64,000 nt of DNA. It comes from Lanius collurio (Eukaryota > Chordata > Aves > Passeriformes > Laniidae). The number at the start of each line of letters is the position of its first letter. The first letter of the stretch is position 1. The DNA is taken from the NCBI GenBank assembly GCA_020086605.1, contig JACBWW010000008.1, positions 9,716,419-9,780,418 of the forward strand, read 5' to 3'. The notes under the pieces are model-generated. The model did not search any database. It saw only the letters and a program-made list of their open reading frames with translations, and had not been told where the DNA came from. A program made the translations under genes and the position numbers. Of the stretch, positions 1-23,600 are shown one piece after another.

Positions 1-945
1 CAGACTGGGTTGCTCAGGGCTTTATCCACTTGGATCTTAAAAACCTCAGAGAGCTGATTCTGCTAATACTTAGATTCCACTACCTGATTTACTGAGTCCT
101 GCCACTCATCTTAGGAGGCTGTTGCTGTCTTCTCGGTAACCTTCTCATGGGTGTGAGAAGGCTGCTATTAGGTACTCCTGAACCACCTTCTCTACAGTCT
201 GAACAAGCACGGTTCCACCTGCCTGTGGCAGTGTCTCTTCTCCAGTCCCCCATCATCTTGATCACTTCCTTCTAAGCCTGCCCCAAATGATCAATGCCTG
301 TTTTGTACTGGAGGGCCCAGTACTGGCCACAGTACTCAGATATGGCCTAAGAAATTCCTAATACAGGGGGATGACTGTTTTCACTGATGCAATGGCTACC
401 CCCCTGTTAGTATGGCTCACGATGTGCTGGATGCTGCTTAGCTGGCTGTAGACCAGTTCTTCCCAGTCTTCTTAACAGAGCTTCTGCCTTGCTGGCCAGT
501 CGCCAGCCTGCACTGCTGGAAGCAGCTGGTGTGTCCTGCGGGCAGGAGTTTGTACCCACCTTTGCTGAATTTTATCAGGGTCCTGCTTGGCCCCTTTCCC
601 CACCTGTTCCTGCAGAACTCCACCTCCTGCCCCTGAGCCCATCCACTCAGGCCACATGGTTTGTTGTTACTCATGGAAGTGATGAGGATTCACTCTCTTT
701 GCTACCGGGATGATTCACAGACACCAGACACAAGGTGCCAGGACAGACCCTGGAAAAACACACTCTTTAATGTCTTTTGGTAGGGTACAAAACACTGAGC
801 ACTACACTTCAATTCCAGCCATTTTTTCACCCACCTAATTGTCCACCCATCCAACAGATAAGGTACCAGAGGAGGCACAAAAATTTTGTGGGAGACCATG
901 TCAGACATCCTGCCAAAGTCAGTGTACTATAACTTCTTCCTCTTG
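1..945 (-). repeat. CR1 LINE fragment(s)
   Basis: The strand complementary to the one shown reads as old CR1 LINE sequence. The stretch around 315-350 (one product competing with a 'second' copy of the same phrase at 29.6 kb) and the stretch at 880-925 have close counterparts in the other CR1 copies of this window at 15.7-16.4 and 29.1-30.4 kb. No long open frame remains. The edges are approximate and the block may be more than one insertion. Confidence 0.6.
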
Positions 946-2639
946 TAAGTAACCATTTCATTTTGATACAAACTGTAACACTTGGGAAGTAGTTACCCAA
1001 TAGTACTAAAGAAATTCTGTATCAAACTCAGAAGAAAGGATTTGGATCTCCAAAGACCATACCTGACAGCAATTCTTTTGACAGTTTAAGGCTTAAATAA
1101 CTTCTTTAAAAAAATTCTTGTGTTTGAAAAAAAATACCAAGGAATATGAAAGACTATTTATTGGTAAGATCACTTGGATTTGTTTGAAACAAGGTTTTGA
1201 TTACTGTTCAATCACCACGAGGGTTAATTCTACACTCACTAAGCGAGAATTGGGATTTTAATTTATAACTGTAGGCTATGTGTGCAAAAAAGATTAATCA
1301 GAATACAGTGCAAGTTCTGTTACATAAATATTGACTACTCTGCTAAGATGTGAATAATTAAGTCTGAACAGAGAGGATAAAATGTCATTTTCCAAACAGG
1401 AAAATGAGACCTGACAAAAAAAGCACTTGCCTGTCTTACATAGAATAGCTGTGTAAAGATTTGTATACAAACTAGTGAACCACTGACTCATTACTTCTTT
1501 TTCCATTGCTGAGTATGTTACAACTATTGCACAAAACTACTAGGGCAAGGTTTGGACTAAAGCAAAGATAGCCAAGGAAAGGGGAACAGTAGTATCTGCT
1601 ATTTTCTACTTTTTGTAATCTAAGTACCCACTTCTGTTCTGCAAAGGCCATGGCCTAGTAAGAACCAGAGTACACATGAGAAGTATCTTTCTATCCATTT
1701 CCACCCCTTCTTCAAGAAACCCTTGTGAAGTTCAGAGAGGTTTCCAAGTAGTCTTTAACAAAGGGATTGTCTTAGCATTCCTGTCTGGAGTTCTGAGCTG
1801 CTCAATAGTGCCTGAACAGAGGCTGAACCTCAGGCTTCCTTTTTAACAGGCAGATAAATTATTGCTGCTTTTTATACATGGTGGCATTGCAGATTAATTA
1901 TCTCTCTGAAAAGTCATATTTGCTGGATATGTATTTCATATAATACCTTCCATTTTCCCATGTATTTGCTTTAGGAAGATTTATCATCACTTTTTGTGGA
2001 CTTCTGCCATTCAGAAGTCTCTGAAGTGTGAAGCTTAAAACAAATAGTATGGCTTCTAACATCTAAATGGCTTTTGTTGCCAAATTTTGTTTAAGACTGT
2101 GATGCTTTGGCAGACTGAGCTGTTGCCTGGGAACGTTGCTAAAGCCCAGAATGTTTCACTGTTTCTGACTACTACAATCTGGAATAGAGGTATTACTAGG
2201 TTCATTTATGAAGGTTCACATTTCTCAATGTAATGGACTTTATGTTCATAGTAAGCTATATGTGCTAAGCCGGTGCCCTCCTACTAAATTGTTAAGGCAA
2301 TTTATTTTGTTGGCTGGGGAGTTTTGGGGCTATATAATCTCATTTCCTTACTGTTCCAAAGTACCAAACAGCTATTTGAATATTTTCTAGTGGCTTTACT
2401 CCTTTCAATGCAAAACTATTGAAGTGAAATGGGGTTTTAAAACAGAAATCTGAATTTCATTAGTGTTTTGGCTGCTTTCTGCTCACTTTTTCACCGTGGT
2501 CCTTCTGGTATAGTGGTTGAGATCCATCGGCATCTCCAGAACCTTTAGCAGGAAGGTTCACTTCTCTTTCTGTGGACATGACAGCGAACACTCAGGAAAT
2601 GGGACAATCTTCTATTTCGGCCAAAACATTGTGTTCTGC
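946..2639. other. AT-rich non-coding, upstream of AK3
   Basis: I see no gene, repeat family or structured element here. All open frames are short and have no recognisable domain. It lies upstream of the AK3 CpG island and is probably intergenic. Confidence 0.5.
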
Positions 2640-2760
2640 TGTAGCTGAGAATCACTGAATCGTATCTGCGGGAAAGGACCTCTGGGTGTTTGGAAGAACA
2701 GTACTCGGAACAAGGACAACCTGCAGCTGTTTGCATTCAAGTATCTTAAACAAAACTCAG
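2640..2760 (-). repeat. CR1 3'-end fragment
   Basis: A short stretch reads as the inverted CR1 3' end: an agaatca-type start followed by a ggaaaggacctct segment. Similar phrases occur at the 3' ends of the other CR1 copies in the window. It is old and truncated. Confidence 0.5.
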
Positions 2761-2984
2761 GCGCAGCTCATTACAAACGCAGCTGCCTGCTGCCAGGCAG
2801 TGGGAGTTTATTTGTGAGGCACCAGCAAGAGCAGGGATGCTGGATGTGGGTGGATGAGCTCAGCAAAGTCAGCCACAGCCTCAGGGCACCTGGGCAGGGC
2901 AGTGACAGCAACGGGACATGTCAGCAGCCAAGCAGTCATCAGGTGACAGCCAGGTAAGGAGCCATGTCCCAGCTCAGTTTGGGA

Positions 2985-3160
2985 AATACTTAAGATAGTT
3001 CAGGGAAGTGGTGGAGACACCATTCTTAGGGATATTTAAAAGGTGGACTTGTATCAATTTGGGGCATGGTTTAGAGGTGGACTGGCAAAATTGGATTACG
3101 TATTGGGCTCGGTGACCCTCAAGGTCTTTTCCAAACTAAGCGATTCTATGATTCTATGAC
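2985..3160 (+). repeat. CR1 LINE 3' end
   Basis: The stretch ends in the CR1 signature: a 'caaggtcttttccaa' segment followed by two tandem copies of attctatg at about 3143-3159. It is 5'-truncated, as is usual for CR1, and lies about 170 bp before the AK3 CpG island. Confidence 0.85.
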
Positions 3161-3329
3161 TGAGGAGGGGCAGGGGTTGGCGGCTCGGGGAGCAGCCAAA
3201 ACGGGCCTCCTGGGCAGAGGGGTGCGGGGCAGCTGGTCAGGGCCGGTTTGAACAGTGATGCCTAAATGCGGTCTGATGAGACGTTCTGAGACGCAATTTG
3301 CTCTAGTTATCTTTTTATTATCACTATTC

Positions 3330-14280
<10,951 letters not shown>

Positions 14281-14380
14281 AAACAGGTCAAACTTCTGCT
14301 CATCTGTCATAGCTCACTCCCAATTACACGAGACTCAGCAATCAAGAATTTGTCCATGTAGTCTACCAGACTCACCAATA

Positions 14381-14386
14381 ATTAAA
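14381..14386 (+). terminator. Candidate AK3 poly(A) signal (ATTAAA)
   Basis: The common variant hexamer ATTAAA lies 100 nt after the AK3 stop codon, in AT-rich sequence. Other candidates occur further on (about 14465 and 15090), so the 3' UTR may be longer. Confidence 0.35.
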
Positions 14387-14399
14387 GTCTAATGTTGTC

Positions 14400-15670
14400 C
14401 TTAACTTACATTATGGTAAAATTTTTTTGCTTGTGCTTAGCACTTTAATGTTGTATTTTTTTATATTAAATATACAAAATTTTAAAAATACAGTAACTGT
14501 CTTTAACAAAAGTGGGTACTCTTGTGTCTCTTATTTGGAAAATACATTTGCAAATATTGACTGGAGAAGGAAACACATTTCAGAATACAGCTTAATTAGA
14601 AAGCACATTGATTTACTCAGTAAATGAAGCAATGATAAGGACATGTGCCTAGCTGCAGCTAGCCAGAAGCTGTGAAGAACCATGACCACTGGTCTGTAAA
14701 AGCCATTTTAGATCAGAGCTGGTATGTATGGAAATTGATCTTAGGGAAGAGTTAGCTTCTTATATATTTGCTTGCACAGATACAAGTTGATTTTGCTCAC
14801 CTTAAATTACACTTAGTACCAGGGCAAATTATCTAAGCAAGTAAGTTTATACTTTGCCTTCAGTGCAACTATCTTGCAGGTATGGGAAACAGAGTTTCAA
14901 TGATGTGTAACACATTTGGTAAAGCTTCTGTCTTTGTTTGACCCTGTGATCACTGCAATCAGTTTTCCTTTCGTCTAAAAAAAAGCTTGCCAAGAAGGTT
15001 GGCCACTTGTACTGTCCTCTTGAGGAAATGTTTACATATTACAGTGAGAAACCCTGATTTGCTGCCTGTTTTTTTGCATTTTGAATTCAATTAAAAAAAA
15101 AAAGTGATTTTTTTTTTTTTTTTTTTTTGCCAGCATACATGAATTTCAGTGAGTCAGAAGGAGCAGGGGGAGGGAATCTCCTTATTATTTGACACCTGCA
15201 CCATCCAGTTTTACCCCCCTGGAAAATTTAAAAATAACTTCTACTGTAAAACAGTTGCTAGATCAATGGCTCTACTGCTACAGGTAGCAGTTGCAAGTCA
15301 CTGTACCATATTTCCCTAAATGCCCTTGCACACAACATTCAGTTAAAAAACAACCTGAAGTTACTAGTTTTCCTTTCAGTTTCCCTTAATAGTTAACTAT
15401 TAAGGAGAAGGCAGTCTTTACTTATCCTGTCTGGAGCATCTGTCAAACTCAAAAATTACAAATTTCTGCTGAATCTGGTTATCTCCACTTTGCATATGGA
15501 ACAGAACTGCTCCTTGCTCTCTTCAGTCTGTCTGCAAAAGAAAGCTAGAGAGCAATAGTCATATGAAAAGCTACTTCTGAGTGTATCTGCTGTTGTGTTG
15601 GTCCCAATACTCTGGTACATTCCGCAGACTTAGACTTTTCCATATCTTGGCTTTGGCAAAGTGAAAATCA
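14400..15670. other. AT-rich downstream flank of AK3
   Basis: I see no coding sequence. A poly-A/poly-T cluster sits at about 15092-15128. Part of this stretch may be AK3 3' UTR. Confidence 0.4.
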
Positions 15671-15674
15671 CTGG

Positions 15675-16425
15675 ATTCTATCATTAAAGTTGGAAAAGAC
15701 TTCCAAAATCATTGAGTTCAACCTCTGACCACCACCACCCTCTCAAATAACCTACAGCACTATGTGCCAATGTCCAGTCACTTCTTGAACACTTCCAGGG
15801 ATGGTTACTCCACCACCACCCTGGCTTGTCCATTCCAATGCTTGACAATCCTTTCTGTGAAGAAAGTCCTCCTGATGTTCAGCCTGAACTCCCCAGGCAC
15901 AACTTGAGGCCAATTCCTCTTGTCCTGTCACTTCTTGCCTGGGAGAAAAGACCAAACCCCACCTGGCTACACCCTCCTCTTCAGGCAGCTGTAGAGAGTG
16001 ATAAGGTTCTCCCGAGCCTCCTTTTCTCCATGCTAAACAACCTCAGCTCCCCCAGTCATTCCTCATGGGACTTGTGCTCCAGACCCTTTCCCAGCTGCAC
16101 TGCCCTTCTTGGACACACTTCAGCACCTCCATGTCCTCCTTGGAGTAAAAGGCCCCAAACTGAACACCGTATTTGAGGTGTGGCTTCACCAATGCTGAGT
16201 ACATGGGGACAATTCCTGCCCTGGTCCTGCTGGCCACACTGTTGCTGGTACAGGCCAGGATGCCTTTGGCACTGTTGGCCACTTGGGCACACCCTGGCTC
16301 ATGTTCAGCTGCTGTCACCAGCACCCCCAGGTCCTTTTCCTGTGGGCAGTTTTCCTGTGCCCATGGCACTACCTGGGGTTGTTTTGCCTGAACTGAAAAC
16401 TGGAGTAGGCTGTCATCACTGAACT
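15675..16425 (-). repeat. CR1 LINE, 3' part with RT remnant
   Basis: On the - strand, 16369 to 16043 reads as the CR1 reverse-transcriptase C-terminus, with a KDLGVLV-type segment, 'VASRTRAG' and 'YSALVKPHLKYGVQFGA'. The CR1 3' UTR follows to about 15675. The frame is interrupted, so it is a dead 5'-truncated copy. It lies between the convergent AK3 and CDC37L1 3' ends. Confidence 0.9.
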
Positions 16426-16429
16426 TTTG

Positions 16430-17601
16430 AAATCAGTATGCCTTCCAGACCTTATGTGCAATCAGAACATTTCAGTAAAGGATGGAGAGTGTGTACTCAT
16501 ACCATTATCTGAGGCATAAGCTGTCTGCTACTTTTCCAATTTCAGTATACATTTTCATAGACAGATCTGCTATACTAGCAAGTTAGGAAAGCACAAGGGA
16601 GTTTTGGAACACAAGGTTCTGTCTAGGCCTTGTCTAGAAAAAATATTTGGATTTCCAGCTTCCCAAACAAGAAGCTTTTAATGGTTTTCCACTTTGCTTA
16701 AGTTGACAATGTCAAAAACCCACTTCGGTTTAGTAGCATATGAAGTACCTTACAAACACTGCATGACACCTCACCCTACATGACCTGTGACAAAGCTTTT
16801 TGTTTAAACTGAGGTATTAGCCTAACTCTTGTACCTCAAGTTCCCTTCATCAACTACTTCTACCATGAGACATAGTTGTAAAAGAAGAATCTGAAGTTAG
16901 CCAGATGAACAAGAAGAGAGTCAGACTCTCAGAAATCACACAACCCAGCACGCAGTTGTAGACAAGTGTTGCTTATGTCTTAGAATTAAACCAAGTTATG
17001 TTTAATGAAAGTACAATATAACATTTAAATCCCCTTAGTAGAGGTAGAAAGCCAGTGTTTTAATCTAATCCATTCAGATCAGAAATACTGATACCAGATA
17101 CTGATTTATTGCTATTAGTGATTACCAAATTTGAGAGCTTATACTGTCAGCAAGGTAGCATGAATACAGTTGCAATCTCCAATAGTCAGAGTAAAACATA
17201 TCCACATCTGTAGTAAGACAATAGCAGATTCTACCAAGAATCTGCTGCTCCTTGTAAACATTGTATTTGTGCAGATGTTTAATTTCTAAAATTATGAAAG
17301 GCAATGTTAGTAGCAGAAAACACATCCAGTTTCACATTCGGCAATGTAAGAACCCTGCTCTTCAAGGACAACTAAAAACCTAGCAGCACATTTCAAACAA
17401 TATTACAAGTTTTTCTTAATTACTCACCCTTCAAAGTTCCTTCCCCCCCAGCCCAAATAAAAACAACAAAAATCTGACACAAAAAATAAAGTGCAGTACC
17501 CAGAAAAATAAGTGTCAAGAAAATAGCCATGTTTGTTTCTTTGGGGAAAAAAAAAAAACAAAGGGGAAATAAAAGAGTACTTGGCCTCAGGCTTAAAAGT
17601 A
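16430..17601 (-). other. Probable CDC37L1 3' UTR and flank
   Basis: AT-rich sequence downstream of the CDC37L1 stop codon (17602), with no coding sequence that I can support. Its proximal part is probably 3' UTR, up to the poly(A) signal at 17105-17110. Confidence 0.45.
17105..17110 (-). terminator. Candidate CDC37L1 poly(A) signal
   Basis: The - strand reads AATAAA here, about 490 nt beyond the CDC37L1 stop codon. It is the first canonical hexamer that I noticed downstream of the gene. Confidence 0.45.
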
Positions 17602-20600
17602 CTATAATGTGTCCATCATTTTGGATTCCTCTTCATCTCTTTGTATCACAGAGTTAAAACTGCAGACATCTGTGTTTATGGAACCTTGTAGATCTCCTGT
17701 GTTCTGCAACAGATGAAAAATTGACAGCTTAATGCTCTGTAACTGTACACATAGTGAGAAACAGAGAAGACTGTTTGCATTGTCCATTTTACGATGAGAC
17801 AAATTTGCAATAGAAAGGAAATAAGGTCTAAAAACATCATAAACCAGTATTACCTCCCTGTTTCAAGAATTTTTAAAATTTGCTAGCATAGCTTGTATTT
17901 GGTCTTAGTATTTCTAGCACCTAACTGCACATTTACATAAAATTCAGCTGTTTGATCTTACTTCTGAGAGGTACTTTAATCAAATTATTTCAAGCAAGTA
18001 CTTTCAACTGTGACTCCTTTCCTAATACATACTTCTTGACAATCTTTTAAGTTCTTTCCTCATTCCAGAGTGTGGCCGTAACCGGCACTGTAAAAAACAC
18101 CTAAGTATGCTCAGTTTCCTTTCACCACAAAGGGAGATTTTCCTTAGGCTTGACTTCTCTTGCCCAGAGAAGTTGTGAGGTGCTTGGCAGGGTGGATGGG
18201 GCTGTGAGCAATCTGGTCTATGAAAGGTGTCCTGCCATGGCAGAGGATTTGGAACTAGATCATCTTTAAAGTCCCCTCCAACTCAAACCATTCTATGATT
18301 CTGTGACTTACTTGACTGGTCCCATAATTTTACACTGCTCATGGTGATGACTGGGAATACAGTTCTAGGCTCTGATCCATTTCATCATGCAGTGTTTATT
18401 TCAGGTATGAAAACATAAAGGCCCTGAACAAATAGATGCTTTTGACCTTATGCTGATGCTGTGTGAATTTCAGCAAGGAAAAAGAAAGCCCATATATGCC
18501 TTCTGTATTAATAATACTGCATGATATATCCCAAGCACTAGCAATTCAAGAAATAATCCTCTTTACATCTCAGAAAGGTACAGCTTCTCTAGGCAGGACC
18601 TAATCCTGCTTTAGTTAAAATAAACTTTAGAAATAATAAATGTACCTGTAAGAAAGATGTCCACTCTCCCATGCAACCAGGATTGACATTGAGATCATGG
18701 AGTAACATAGTTTGAAAGCCATGTGATTGTGACCAGATTCTCACTCTCGTCTTAAATGCCTCAAGTTCATTTTTAAAGGCCTCAAAATAGCCTTCTCCTG
18801 TCTGCAAAGAGAAAAAAGAAATATTTGTTCTTCAGCCAGATTTACTTTTGAATTGTAAGCATACACAGTGCTGAAAAAAATCCATGCAGTAATGGAATTT
18901 TGGGGAATAACAACTGGGAACATCTCAGGAAACATGTTAGTCAATTTAAAATCATATTTCAGGTAGATTTCTTTTTAAGACCATCTTTAGCATTTATATG
19001 TATAAGTAAAGTAACTGATTTATCTAAGGACATGTAAAACTAAATCTCATTTTAGCCTTTCATTCCAACTCAGAAGGTATCCTTACAACAGATGTTTGCT
19101 GAAGCCCTTCAGTCAAAAGTAAAGCACAAACTGACTCACATTTTAACTACACTCATTTATGCACTATCAAGATCCCTCAGACTCTTGAATGACCGAACAC
19201 AGCCTACAGCAAATTACAGTTTCAGTTTTCCCACCTTTTTCCTGCACAGCTCTGGATTGCCCTATTTCAGTCATGAGAAAGGGACACTATTTATATATCT
19301 GCCCCACTGTAAAAAGCAAATAAAATGGAAAAGTTGTGACAATACGTAACTACACTTTGAAAACACATGAGTAATTAGTCAAAAGTCAGAGCAGTTTAAG
19401 ACCAATCTGTGTTTGCTGTCGTCTGTAACGTAACACACCTGCTGTCCCCCTGCTGCATCTTGCTTCCCACCTGCAACAAGCAAAATCCACTAAGCCTTCT
19501 GTTTTGGGCTGATTTCATTCCCTAATCATCTGCTTTATGCCCAGAAAACATCTCTGGTATCTTTAAGATGAACCAGTGGATGGGCCAGAGCCAGGGAACC
19601 CCAAGGGCAGGCTCTACTCAATCTCTTTCTCTCCAGCCTGGACAACAGCTATGAGGGTTATTACTTTGTTGCCTTTCACCGAATTACTTTTGCCAACTCA
19701 GGCAAGAAGCTTCCGGTTTTTTTTCCTTTTTTTTCTCCCTCACACTTGCCTATTGGCTTTTCACAAGCAAATCCTTTCAGCAGGAATTTTTTTTTTCTCT
19801 CTCTCAGGCAGCCTATGGGGCAGCCCTAGCCAGTCCAAACCCCAGGAAGACCAAGCCAATGAAAGCAGGGACATTAAACTCCACCAACTTCACCTGCTGC
19901 AAGGAGAACACCCACAAATGTCAGAAATCCAACAGGTTTCCAGCTGCTGTGTGAACTGTTTTCTCTCCACTTTCGAGAGACAAAGAAGGGCAGCTGCCAG
20001 CTTTGCTGCTCAGCCACATGGTGAGGTGGAGGTGGGGTGCAAGGTTCAATTTTTGGTTTTTTGTTGTTTTTTTTTTTCTCCTGTGATTTGCTTTGTTAAT
20101 AAACAGTTTTACTTTTTTTCACTTTCATGCCCTGGTATCCATTTCTCTCAAAGGCAGAAGAAAACTGAGTTATTGCAGTCTTTTCTCTCTAGAGGAAATG
20201 CTCATTCCAGGGCATTTTCCTCCTGAAATCTATCTCCAAAACTGAGACAAAATTTGGTAACCAATGTAGGGCAAGAGAAAGTGAAAAAAAAATACATTCT
20301 GGTTTAAAACACTTTGTGTTAGGGTACAGCAGTCAGTGGTCACCATGCTGCTTGATTTAGTAATGTTTCTCTGGAACCTAGGCATGTGTACCTGTCTGCA
20401 GAGAGGGGGAATTGGGTCCCTGGCATATACCTTTCACAAATCAGGAACACAAACCAGGACTGTCATGTTAATGTGCCTGCTGCTAGTGATTTGCACAAGT
20501 TTAACAGAAGTAATGGGAACCATGGAGAATCTGTATGCTTTACTGTTTCTATAGCCTTCTTCTGGGGTTGTTTAGTAATCATACCCAGTCTTTTAGGGGA

Positions 20601-23600
20601 AAAGTAGGGAATGGTATTTCCCAGCCCTTCATTTCCTTCATCCCCTTCAGATCTGGCATGTTCTCCTTTTGAGAAGGTTCAGTTTCCCCTGGATGTACCA
20701 CCTGCTGTTGTGTTACCTTGTAGGCTTCCTCTATATGGTCTGTGGCTTGTCTAAAATGAGGGCTGAGATTTTCAGGGTTGTCTAGATACCTGTCCCAGCT
20801 GTAGAAAAGTCTGAGTGGTGCAGGATGTGGGAGGAAACAGGCCAAACCCTGAAGGAATTCTCTGACCCGAACTTTCCCCCTGAACAAATTCAGAATCCAT
20901 CTGAGTTAGGGAAATATCTTGAGAGAGAACTGCTGTAACAACTCTAGTGAGAAGACGCTCACTGCAATGTGCTGGGCCCTGGCTAACGCTTACTGCACAC
21001 CACTGGATACTGTAGGGCAGCAGGTACAGCCAGAGGGGCAGGAGGATGAAGCAGCAGATGCCCCAGTCACTGAGCTGCAGCTAAAGCAGATGGGGAGCCT
21101 AAACCAATAACAATTGTCCCTGCCCAGAGAAAGAAACACAAAGCCAAATCCATTTGCCCAGTGGATGATGGTGGGCAGCCAGGACCTTTACAGCCACCAG
21201 AGGAATTGGAACCTGAAATCATCACTGAGTCCCTGTCCATAGAGAGTCTTCCTACCCTGAGGAAAGATTACAACCAATGGCCTTATGAAACAATATTGGA
21301 TCGTCCGAATCTGGGATGCTGCAGGCAATGGTACCATTCTGGATGGCACTGAAGCGAGAGACATTTGGGGTCCCTGTCACGTGATTTAAGTATCGACTAA
21401 GGGATGACAAGGGGACCTGAAGCTCTGAGTCTCTGGTCTCGGTTCTTAGCAAGTGTGAGGGAAAGACACTTGTGCTGGGAAGATCTCCAGCTGCAGCTAA
21501 AGCCCTGGAAGGCCATGGAACAAGGGATTCAATGCCTGAGAGAACTGGCAGTGACAGAGATCATATTCTCAGGTGACCAAGCAATTAGGAGCCCTGACAT
21601 GGTAAAATGCACTCTGGTGATGTGGCTGAAACTTGCCACCAGAATACGCCCCTGCTTTGGCAGTGATGACGTGGAATGACAGGGACGAGACAGCGAGTTC
21701 TGTGGTGAGGAGGCTCCGGGTGTATGCAGACACTGTGCATGGCCCAAGCAAGAACTGCAGCTGTGCAAGAGTCTGTCAGAGACCATATGGAAAATGGAAT
21801 ACAAGACTGAGGAGACCCGTAACTCAGAGACAAGATTAAAGAGGGCCTTCTTATCTCATCAGGGCAGACCAGAGGCCCTGCTATCAGAAACAGACGTCCC
21901 CAGCTAGGGAGAGAGAATACACCCCATGAGCTGAGCTGTGGTTTTTCTTGTGTGACCATGGGGAAAATGTAAAAAGGTGGGATGGAAAACCCCCTTCTGC
22001 TCTGACAGCATGGGAGTGTGAAGTGAAGGATGGCAATAACAAGAGAGGGAGTTCCACCAGAAGGAAAGTAGCTCTAATTTTGAATGATATCCAAGGCTAG
22101 AGGGGCCCTGCCTCTAGCCAAGTAGAGGCACAGGAGAATTGGGTCTTTTGGACTGTGTGGATTTGTTGGCTGTTACATCAGAACCACAAAAATACGAGGC
22201 CTTGGTCAACACTGATGCACAGTGCACCATGATCCCACAGGGACAGAATCTGTTTCTACTGCGGAGGGGACAGGAGGATTGCGGCAGTTAGCCCTGTTGG
22301 AAGCTGAGGCAAGCCTGACTGGAAATGAATGGAAGAAACATGGGATTGTGACTGGCCCAGAGGCCCCGTGTATTCTGGGCACAGACTTCCTCCAAAGCGG
22401 GTATTTCAGAGACCTGAAGGGACTCAGATGGGCCTTTGGAATAGCTGCTGTGGAGGCAGAGGGCACTTGGCAATTGAGTACCCTGCCTGGGCTGACTGAG
22501 AATCGTTCTGCAGTTGGGCTTCTGAAGGGAAAAGAGCAGCAAGTGCCAATTGCCACCTCGACAGTGCATCACCGGCAGTACCAAAAAAATAGAGATGCTG
22601 TGATTCCCATCCATAAGATGATCCAAACTGGAGAGCCAAGGGATGGTCAGCAAAACCCACTCACCCTTCAACAGCCTCATTTGGCCTGTGTGCAAATCTG
22701 GAGGAGAATGGAGATTGGCTGTGGACTATCGTGCCTTGAATGAAGTGACTCCACCACTGAGTGCTGCCGGACATGTTGGAACTCCAGTACAATCTGGAGT
22801 CCAAGGCAGTGAAGTGGCATGCCACTATTGACATTGCTAATGCATTCTTCTCCACTCCTTTGGCATCAGAGTGCAGGCCTCAGTTTGCTTTCACCTGGAG
22901 GGGTGTGCAGTACACCTGGAACCGACTGCCCCAGGAGCGGAAGCAGAGTCCCACCATCTGCCATGGACTGATCCAGACTGCACCAGAAAAGGGTGAGGCT
23001 CCAGAACACCTGCAGTACATTGATGACATCATTGTGTGGGGGAACACAGCATCAGAAGTATTTGAGAAAGGAGAGAAGATCATCCAGATTCTCCGGGAAG
23101 CTGTTTTTTCCATCAAAAGGAGCAAAGTCAAGGGATCTGCCCAAGAGATCCAGTTCCTGGAAATGGCAAGACAGATGGTGTCAGATTCCCACCAAGGTCA
23201 TCAATAAGATCATTGCGATGTCTCCACCAGCCAACAGGAAGGAAACTCAAGCTTTACTGGGTGCCATAGGTTTTTGGAGAATTCACATTCCCGAGTACAG
23301 CCAGATCATGAGTCCTCTCTACCTGGCCACCTGCAAGAAGAATGATTTCCACTGGGGCCCTGAACAGCAGCAAGCCTTCACCCAGATCAAGTAGGAGATC
23401 ACTCACGCGGTGGCCCTTGGCCCAGTCAGGACAGGATCAAAGGTGAAAAACGTGCTCTACTCTGCAGCTGGGAACAAGGGTCTGTCCTGGAGCCTTTGGC
23501 AGAAGGTGCCTGGGGAGACTCAGGGTCGACCACTGGGATTCTGGAGCTGAAGCTACAAAGGGTCCAAAGCCATCTACACTGCCACCGAGAAGGAAATCTT

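Noticed and set aside
2498..2570. tRNA-like segment (ggtatagtggttgagat, then ggttcacttc)
   Set aside because: The A-box- and B-box-like pieces are suggestive, but the acceptor and T stems do not pair. At most it is a decayed tRNA-derived relic.
19576..20226. 216-codon open frame
   Set aside because: It lies wholly in the 5' LTR, is Phe/Ser-rich with poly-T runs, and has no match in the 3' LTR as a protein.
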